Source of the DNA: Palaemon carinicauda
Lineage: Eukaryota > Arthropoda > Malacostraca > Decapoda > Palaemonidae
Assembly: GCF_036898095.1 (NCBI RefSeq)
Contig: NC_090746.1
Span: 48,959,207 to 49,023,206 of the forward strand
Length of the DNA: 64,000 nucleotides
Direction: 5' to 3'
Part shown: piece after piece, positions 58,410 to 64,000 of the stretch
Numbering within the stretch: position 1 is the first letter of the stretch
Layout of the letters: each line of letters opens with the position of its first letter
Notes under the pieces: model-generated
Database searches by the model: none
What the model saw: only the letters and a program-made list of their open reading frames with translations
What the model was told of the DNA's origin: nothing
Translations under genes and position numbers: made by a program

Positions 58410-58445
58410 CTTTCCAGAAGAAGGCGAGGCTGAAGGCTGCGACAT
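58410..58445 (-). CDS. Conserved micro-ORF / possible first coding exon, element D
   Basis: ATG and 11 codons, MSQPSASPSSGK, then TTGAGTA. About 85 bases downstream of TGACGTCA (58531-58538) on the element strand, a distance compatible with a 5' UTR. Confidence 0.4.
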
Positions 58446-58524
58446 AACGGCGATGTAAGCAGATAAAAGAGGCACTTGGGAAAAATCCGACTTAGGGTAG
58501 GAGCTACAGGAGAAAGAATGCGGA

Positions 58525-58872
58525 CGGACGTGACGTCATTTAGCAATGGCGCCCGTTTGTTTACGTCTCGAGTACCAAAAGTAGCCACGGATGAGAGTAA
58601 CTTTGGAACAGCTCCTCAGTTACTCAGCCACCTTTCCATATCGAAGTGTTAACTCTATATGGGGTGCAGATAGCTATGTGGCGTGTTCATACATGCGTCC
58701 CCTGTTGATATACGATATCCTAGAGGGAAACCTTTAGGGTACTTGCACCAGAAGTTAGAATTCTGTGATAACCATTAGTTTAATTCTCTGGGAATATCCA
58801 CTGTAGTTAAATATACCCTAGGAAGCTACTGAAGGAACCTTCCATCAGGACGACATGGCTTGAGCCCAAAAA
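58525..58872 (-). repeat. Left inverted terminal repeat of D
   Basis: In element sense starts TTTTTGGGCTCAAGCCATGT. The final 34 bases (58839-58872) are a perfect inverted copy of 50270-50303; the rest nearly equals 49786-50121. Confidence 0.92.
58531..58538. promoter_or_regulatory. CRE-like palindrome TGACGTCA in D left ITR
   Basis: The same octamer sits at comparable ITR positions in other copies: 6514, 24795, 47386, 50105 and 62222, with a second copy at 62262 in H. Its presence upstream of the micro-exon suggests the ITR is the promoter, with CREB/ATF-type factors as candidates. Function is inferred. Confidence 0.5.
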
Positions 58873-61373
58873 GACTTTTACATCTTTTATTACTGTATAC
58901 ATATACAGTAATAGATAGCCTTCACTCCATGCTTTCGCTCTCTCTCTCTTTTCTAGCTTGCTAGATGCTCCTGCAATACCTAGCTAATCCAGCAATATGC
59001 TGGCTGAACTACAGTATATGTCTATACAGGTAATCAGTATAATTGCAGTATAGTATATACGGCAGATGAATAACTATCGTATATGTTATACTAGCAGTTA
59101 TTTCCAATATTTCTTGGGTATCCCTGCCCAGATATTTGCTGAACCCCATTCTATATTGATGGAATAATATTTCATCAATATTCTGATTTGAAATCAGTTT
59201 CCATTTACCCTGCAATATTGAATTTCGTAAAGGGCTGGTGGTGTGACACCTCTAACCCCTATAGGGGAGAGCCCTTATCCCTGAGTTTCCCTGATCAAGA
59301 AACTCCATGATTTAATATTGTAAGGGAGGTCACAGCAAATAGATTGGTTGGGATGCATAAGTATATGTCTTTTATTTTCTGCCGGCTGAACTACGGTATA
59401 GGTCTATACAGGTAGTCAGTATATTTGCGGTATAGTAAATACGGCCGATGGATAACTAACGTATAGATTATACTAGTAGTTATTTCCGATATATATTGGG
59501 TGTCCCTGTCTAGATATTTGCTGAACCCAATTCTATATTGATGGAATAATATCTCATCAATATTCTGATTTGAAATAAGTTTCTATTTACCCTGCAATAT
59601 TAAATTTCGTAAAGGGCCGGTGGTGTGACGCCTCTAACCCCTAAAGGGGAGAGCCCTTATCCCTGAGTTTCCCTGTTCAGGAAACTTCCGGATTTAATAT
59701 TGTAAGGGAGGTTACAGCAAATAGATGGGTTGGGATACACAAATATATGTCTTTTAATCTCTAATCAACATATCTTGGATGCGAGCTTCTGCTGTTTCCG
59801 CTCCTATTCGAAAGAATGACATTCCTTCAATACTCTGATTGTGCATCAATCCTCCTTACCTCACAGCGTTAAGCATAGAAGGGGACAGTGCATGTACACA
59901 TCCTTACACCTAGGTGTTCGAACCCCTTTTCTTCAGGGAATTCCCCGGCTGGAGGAATTTCCTTATCTTAAGACTGAGGAGAAGTAACAGCATTGGCTCA
60001 CAGGGGATACACAGGTATGTGTCTCCCACTATCTCTTTTAGAAATAAGGAATCACAGTGCAGATATCCCATATATGAAAGAAGGGTTATCGGGGAAAATA
60101 GATACATATTAGGTGAGGAACAGGAATGTGGGAAAATACTAAGCAAAATATTACGAAGAGAGACACTGCAAGACTATTTAAACTGAAAGGAATAGGCCGA
60201 ACTATATTAGGAATAAAAAACTGCGTCTATGACAGTCAGAAGGGATTGTTTTCCCGCCAGGCCGCTGCAGGCTGTTCTTTTACCTCCCCATAAGTTTTCC
60301 CAAATATCGGGTTTCATTAATTCCATGTTTTTGGTAAATTCTGGTATTCAAAGAAAATTTATAATAACATGTTTAACTTATGCTGAGTGTAATTTATCCC
60401 AATTTGTGCTAAAATATGTGAAAAATTACAAAATTAAAAAGCGTGCATCCGAAAGTAAGCTGCTGCCGTTGACTTCGGCGGATTGTGTTATTAAATTTAG
60501 ACCTACCATGACGATACTTTATAATATATTTATTCTTTCACATTGTTTATTGACAAAACATATATCTGATGGAGAAATATAGGCTATTAAATAAGTTTTG
60601 ATTCACATTACTTGGTAATTATTTGAGAACAATGAAGGTGTTCGGACAAAAATACTTTCGACCAATCAGGTATCAGGAACCTTTCCAAGCTAAAAGGGCA
60701 CCCCTGTGAGTTGGTGCAAATATGCACGGCTAAAAAAATAGACTATAGTGCCGTGCGTACATAGTACACAGTGTTGTTAGACTATTTCATGTACAGAAAT
60801 TATAATGAAAAGTCTTGTTAAAAGAGCTTTTCTTCAGTTTGAGAGTGGCACTCATCATTTTCCCCTTTCAAAAAGGGGAACATTAATTTCTGTGTATGTC
60901 TCTCGTATAATTTCCTTATCATGCTACATTCATTTAGCATGTAGTCATTTATTAGGAATAAATGTCTATTAAAATGCAGTTGCGTCCTAATTCGCCCAAC
61001 AATTGCATGTTTAAAATACCAGAGTTCCTTAACTTACTCATGTAAGTATTTCTCATATCATTGTATGCTTACAATCAATGAATGAGGACATTGATATTGG
61101 TTCCGCAATATATACAATCCTTGAGACCGTTTGTATTCTCAGTGTATACCTATGTTTGTTCATACAATATATGCTACCTTGAGGCCCTTTTCTAACGTCT
61201 AAAAATGACTCTTCCCTGCAGGGGGCAGGAAGCACTAACATTGTTATGCTTAGTGATGATGACGGATAACGGGTAACGTCATTTGTCTCAATTGGCCCTT
61301 TTTGGCCGTAGAAATATTGTCCCAAGGTTAAGGCACTGACGCAAAACCACAGATACATTAATTCTCTGGTATG
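58873..61373 (+). other. Interior of element G right of D
   Basis: Leader-derived tandem blocks (59002-59765), a stretch of uncertain origin (60185-60900), then the family 3' UTR (from about 60940, with the GCGTCCTAATTCGCCC block shared with F near 35146). No gag, RT or recombinase. Confidence 0.65.
59002..59765. repeat. 382-bp tandem duplication in element G
   Basis: GGCTGAACTAC at 59002 and 59384 begin two similar units containing TATTTGCTGAACCC, GGTGGTGTGAC and TATATGTCTTTTA. A faint third, diverged unit may follow to about 60030. Resembles the leader segment before gag in B (37200-37490). Confidence 0.8.
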
Positions 61374-61468
61374 CTTCCATTAGGACGTCATGGCTTGAGC
61401 CCAAAAAACGGATTTTGAGCGAAGCGAAAAATCTATTTTTGGGTGAGATGGCCATGACATCCTAATGG
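61374..61468 (+). repeat. Internal complementary region of G
   Basis: CTTCCATTAGGACGTCATGG, TTGAGCCCAAAAAA, CGGATTTTGAGCGAAGCG and the right-end complement, finishing CCTAATGG. Exact complement of G's own left end, including the private variants. Confidence 0.92.
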
Positions 61469-61917
61469 ACCCACCCTTCTTTTCTATGAAAAGATCTTCA
61501 CGGTTTCCCCCCCTGATCTACTGTATCTGTACCACCTTGCTCAACGTTACAAGGAATGACCGCCAGAGGGAGTTGGCGCGGTTGTCGATACGATTGTAGT
61601 ACGGGAACCAGGGTAATCTTTGTTGCGGTTACCCTTCCATTCTGCCACATATTCCCCCTCGAGGCGTAAAGGCTATTCGGGGTGCAGATTGCCATGTGGC
61701 GTGTCAAGAATACATCCCCTGATGATATACGATACCCTTGAGAGTAATCTTAAAGGTGCTCGCGCCAGAAGTTAGAATTCTGTGAAACCTTTGGTTTGAT
61801 TCTCTGGGAATATCACTGTAGTCATATATACCCTTCGGAAGCTACTAAAGAAACCTTCCATTAGGACGTCATGGCCATCTCACCCAAAAATAGATGTTTC
61901 GCTTCGCTCAAAATCCG
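61469..61917 (+). repeat. Right inverted terminal repeat of G
   Basis: Mirror of the left ITR (arm from about 61548) ending CGCTTCGCTCAAAATCCG. Confidence 0.9.
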
Positions 61918-62351
61918 TTTTTTGGGCTCAGGCCATGTCGTCCTGATGGAAGGTTCCTTCAGTAGCTTCCTTAGGGTATATATGACTACATTAGATATTC
62001 CCAGAGAATTAAACTAAAGGTTTCACAGAATTCTAACTTCTGGCGCGAGTACCCATAAGGTTTCCCTTTAGGATATCGTATAATAACAGGGGACGTATGG
62101 TTGACACGCCACATAGCTATCTGCACCCCACATAGCGTTTACGCATCGAGCGGGAAGTGTGGCAAGTTATGGGGGATGCCGTTACTAAGTTCTCCTCCTT
62201 CGTTACTGTTACGGTATTCTGTGACGTCATAACCGCCGCAATTGTTGGCCGCCATCTTGGTTGACGTCACCGTTGCGCGCCTTCCTCATTCCTTCTTACG
62301 TAGCGTTTATGACCAGGTGCTTTTTCCCAGTTGTTCGATAGTAATTTCATC

Positions 62352-62384
62352 ATGTCGCAATCTTCAGCCTCGCCTTCTGGAAAG
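62352..62384 (+). CDS. Conserved micro-ORF / possible first coding exon, element H
   Basis: ATG plus 10 codons, MSQSSASPSGK, followed by TTGAGTA. The cleanest version of the conserved micro-frame. Confidence 0.4.
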
Positions 62385-62404
62385 TTGAGTACCATATTCT
62401 TGTA

Positions 62405-63972
62405 TTGTATATTATTATTATTATTATTATTACTATCCAAGCTACAACCCTAGTTGGAAAAGCAAGATGCTATAAGCCCAGGGGCTCCAACAGGGAAAAA
62501 TAGCCCAGTGAGGAAAGGAAATAAGGAAATAAATAAATGAAGAGAACAAATTAACAATAAATCATTCTAAAAACAGTAACAACGTCAAAACAGACATGTC
62601 ATATATAAACTATTAACAACATCAAAAACAAATATGTCATAAATAAACTATAAAAGACTCATGTCCGCCTGGTCAACAAAAAAGCATTTGCTCCAACTTT
62701 GAACTTTTGAAGTTCTACTGATTCAACTACCCAATTAGGAAGATCATTCCACAACTTGGTAACAGCTGGAATAAAACTTCTAGAGTACTGCGTAGTATTG
62801 AGCCTCGTGATGGAGAAGGCCTGGCTATTAGAATTAACTGCCTGCCTAGTATTACGAACAGGATAGAATTGTCCAGGGAGATCTGAATGTAAAGGATGGT
62901 CAGAGTTATGAAAAATCTTATGCAACATGCATAATGAACTAATTGAACGACGGTGCCAGAGATTAATATCTAGATCAGGAATAAGAAATTTAATAGACCC
63001 TAAGTTTCTGTCCAACAAATTAAGATGAGAATCAGCAGCTGAAGACCAGACAGGAGAACAATACTCAAAACAAGGTAGAATGAAAGAATTAAAACACTTC
63101 TTCAGAATAGATTGATCACCGAAAATCTTGAAAGACTTTCTCAATAAGCCTATTTTTTGTGCAATTGAAGAAGACACAGACCTTATATGTTTCTCAAAAG
63201 TAAATTTACTGTCGAGAATCACACCTAAAATTTTGAAAGAGTCATACATATTTAAAGAAACATTATCAATACTGAGATCCGGATGTTGAGGAGTCACCGT
63301 CCATGACCTACTTACAATCATACTTTGAGTTTTGTTAGGATTCAACTTCATACCCCATAATTTGCACCATGCACTAATTCTAGCTAAATCTCTATTAAGG
63401 GATTCACCAACCCTAGATCTACATTCAGGGGATGGAATTGATGCAAAGAGAGTAGCATCATCTGCATATGCAACAAGCTTGTTTTCTAGGCCAAACCACA
63501 TGTCATGTGTATATAGTATGAAAAGTAATGGGCCAAGAACACTACCCTGTGGAACACCGGATATCACATTCCTATAATCACTATGGTGCCCATCAACAAC
63601 AATTCTTTGAGATCTATTACTCAAAAAATCAATAATACTGCTAAGAAACGACCCACCCACTCCCAACTGTTTCAGTTTGAAAACAAGGGCCTCATGATTA
63701 ACACGGTCAAAGGCAGCACTAAAATCAAGGCCAATCATACGAACTTCCCGACCACAATCAAGGGATTTCTGTACAGCATTGGAGATTGTAAGAAGGCCTT
63801 TACGAAAACCAAATTGCAAACTAGGGAGTAGATGATTACCTTCAGCAAACCTATTAAGACGTTTTGCCAGAAGACGTTCAAAAAGTTTAGATAATATGGG
63901 AGTTATGGAAATTGGGCAGTAATCAGTGGGACTTGAGCTACCACAAACACATTTACATAGAGGAGTAACAAT
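62405..63972 (-). mobile_element. 5'-truncated LINE with (TAA)n tail
   Basis: Minus-strand non-LTR element. The 3' tail appears on the plus strand as an ATT run (62407-62434). The 3' UTR has GATGCTATAAGCCCAGG and AGTGAGGAAAGGAAATAAGG, related to the minisatellite unit at 22171-23755. RT without RNase H. The 5' edge is placed where element H resumes, accurate to about 10 bases. Confidence 0.82.
62659..63819 (-). CDS. LINE reverse transcriptase, C-terminal 386 codons, open
   Basis: Uninterrupted frame. RT motifs: GFRKGLLTISNAVQKSLD, MIGLDFSAAFDRVNHEAL (motif A Asp), SGVPQGSVLGPLLFILY, and LVAYADDATLF with the YADD catalytic box, then KTQSMIVSRS and FKILGVILDSKFTFEKHI. The C-terminal region (FNSFILPCFEYCSPVWSSA, TKLWNDLPNWVV) is typical of CR1/Jockey-type LINEs. 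No RNase H. The endonuclease domain and RT start are absent because of 5' truncation. Confidence 0.88.
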   Translation of the reverse strand: MQFGFRKGLLTISNAVQKSLDCGREVRMIGLDFSAAFDRVNHEALVFKLKQLGVGGSFLSSIIDFLSNRSQRIVVDGHHSDYRNVISGVPQGSVLGPLLFILYTHDMWFGLENKLVAYADDATLFASIPSPECRSRVGESLNRDLARISAWCKLWGMKLNPNKTQSMIVSRSWTVTPQHPDLSIDNVSLNMYDSFKILGVILDSKFTFEKHIRSVSSSIAQKIGLLRKSFKIFGDQSILKKCFNSFILPCFEYCSPVWSSAADSHLNLLDRNLGSIKFLIPDLDINLWHRRSISSLCMLHKIFHNSDHPLHSDLPGQFYPVRNTRQAVNSNSQAFSITRLNTTQYSRSFIPAVTKLWNDLPNWVVESVELQKFKVGANAFLLTRRT

Positions 63973-64000
63973 AAATCAGCTCTGGTCGTAAAGTAACGCC

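Larger units (their letters stand above)
49742..58872 (-). mobile_element. DIRS-like retrotransposon D, complete 9131-bp copy
   Basis: The only copy with both ends and all genes. Minus-strand order: left ITR (58872 down to 58525), leader, gag, RT-RH, tyrosine recombinase, 3' UTR, ICR (50303-50208), right ITR (50207-49742). The 34 bases at the left end are perfectly repeated, inverted, within the ICR at 50270-50303. The two ITR arms (about 350 bases) differ at only a handful of positions. Genes carry frameshifts and nonsense changes, so the copy looks recently moved but non-autonomous. Inserted inside element G. Confidence 0.92.
47911..61917 (+). mobile_element. DIRS-like element G (non-autonomous), with element D nested
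   Basis: Left end TTTTTGGGCTCAAGCCATGA with the private variant ACGTCCTAATGG. The same variant recurs in the ICR at 61374 (CCATTAGGACGTCATGG) and in the right ITR near 61856, so these pieces, 13 kb apart, belong to one element. Without D (49742-58872) it is about 4.9 kb and has no gag, RT or recombinase. Right end AAAATCCG at 61917. Confidence 0.9.
61918..64000 (+). mobile_element. DIRS-like element H, left part, with LINE inserted
   Basis: Left end TTTTTTGGGCTCAGGCCATG begins at the base after G's right end. ITR to about 62270 with two TGACGTCA sites (62222, 62262) and a GCCGCCATCTTGG word between them that resembles a YY1 site. After the LINE, the 5' region resumes near 63975 (GCTCTGGTCGTAAAGTAAC, as in D and I) and runs off the window. 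Confidence 0.85.

Noticed and set aside
1..64000. tRNA, rRNA or bacterial operon-like features
   Set aside because: Looked for and not seen, apart from the tRNA-like SINE head near 33895-33966.

Overview
This window is a eukaryotic, animal genomic segment, most likely from a decapod crustacean. That call is an inference. It rests on the density of DIRS-like tyrosine-recombinase retrotransposons (a group known to be widespread in Decapoda), on intron-style features, long AT-rich non-coding DNA and (TC)n microsatellites, and on the absence of any bacterial or viral gene organisation. About three quarters of the window is mobile DNA. Only one reading frame, a probable last exon at 10900-11630, looks like host coding sequence.

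Layout. 1-7866: a decayed plus-strand DIRS-like element (A) with gag, reverse transcriptase/RNase H (RT-RH) and tyrosine recombinase (YR), disrupted by a second left end at 6205. 7867-24458: AT-rich host-like DNA with a fragment of another DIRS-like RT, the host-like exon, a piggyBac-type MITE, a (TC)n tract, a dead Tigger/pogo transposase and a 12-unit 129/135-bp minisatellite. 24459-27967: minus-strand DIRS-like element C, cut off by two head-to-tail truncated LINEs (27968-33013), then a rearranged gag/YR scrap and a tRNA-like SINE. 33979-41724: plus-strand DIRS-like element B, internally deleted, carrying a nested 1.43-kb non-autonomous derivative (F). 42301-64000: a stack of insertions. 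The left end of element I is split by a 4.77-kb Ty3/gypsy element (42464-47237), then hit by element G (47911-61917). G itself contains the complete 9.1-kb minus-strand element D (49742-58872). G is followed without a gap by the left end of element H (61918 onward), which is split by another LINE.

The strongest result is structural. The short sequence that recurs across the window can be read as the DIRS architecture: inverted terminal repeats (ITRs) plus an internal complementary region (ICR) that is the reverse complement of the element's own right-end/left-end junction. This allows exact element boundaries to be assigned, pairs ends that lie kilobases apart (G's left end at 47911 with its ICR at 61374), and shows that the family repeatedly lands in or against its own copies. 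The proteins would work together as in other DIRS elements: Gag packages the RNA, RT-RH copies it, the ICR templates circle closure, and the recombinase integrates the circle. Every copy seen here carries inactivating lesions, so any mobilisation would need intact copies elsewhere.
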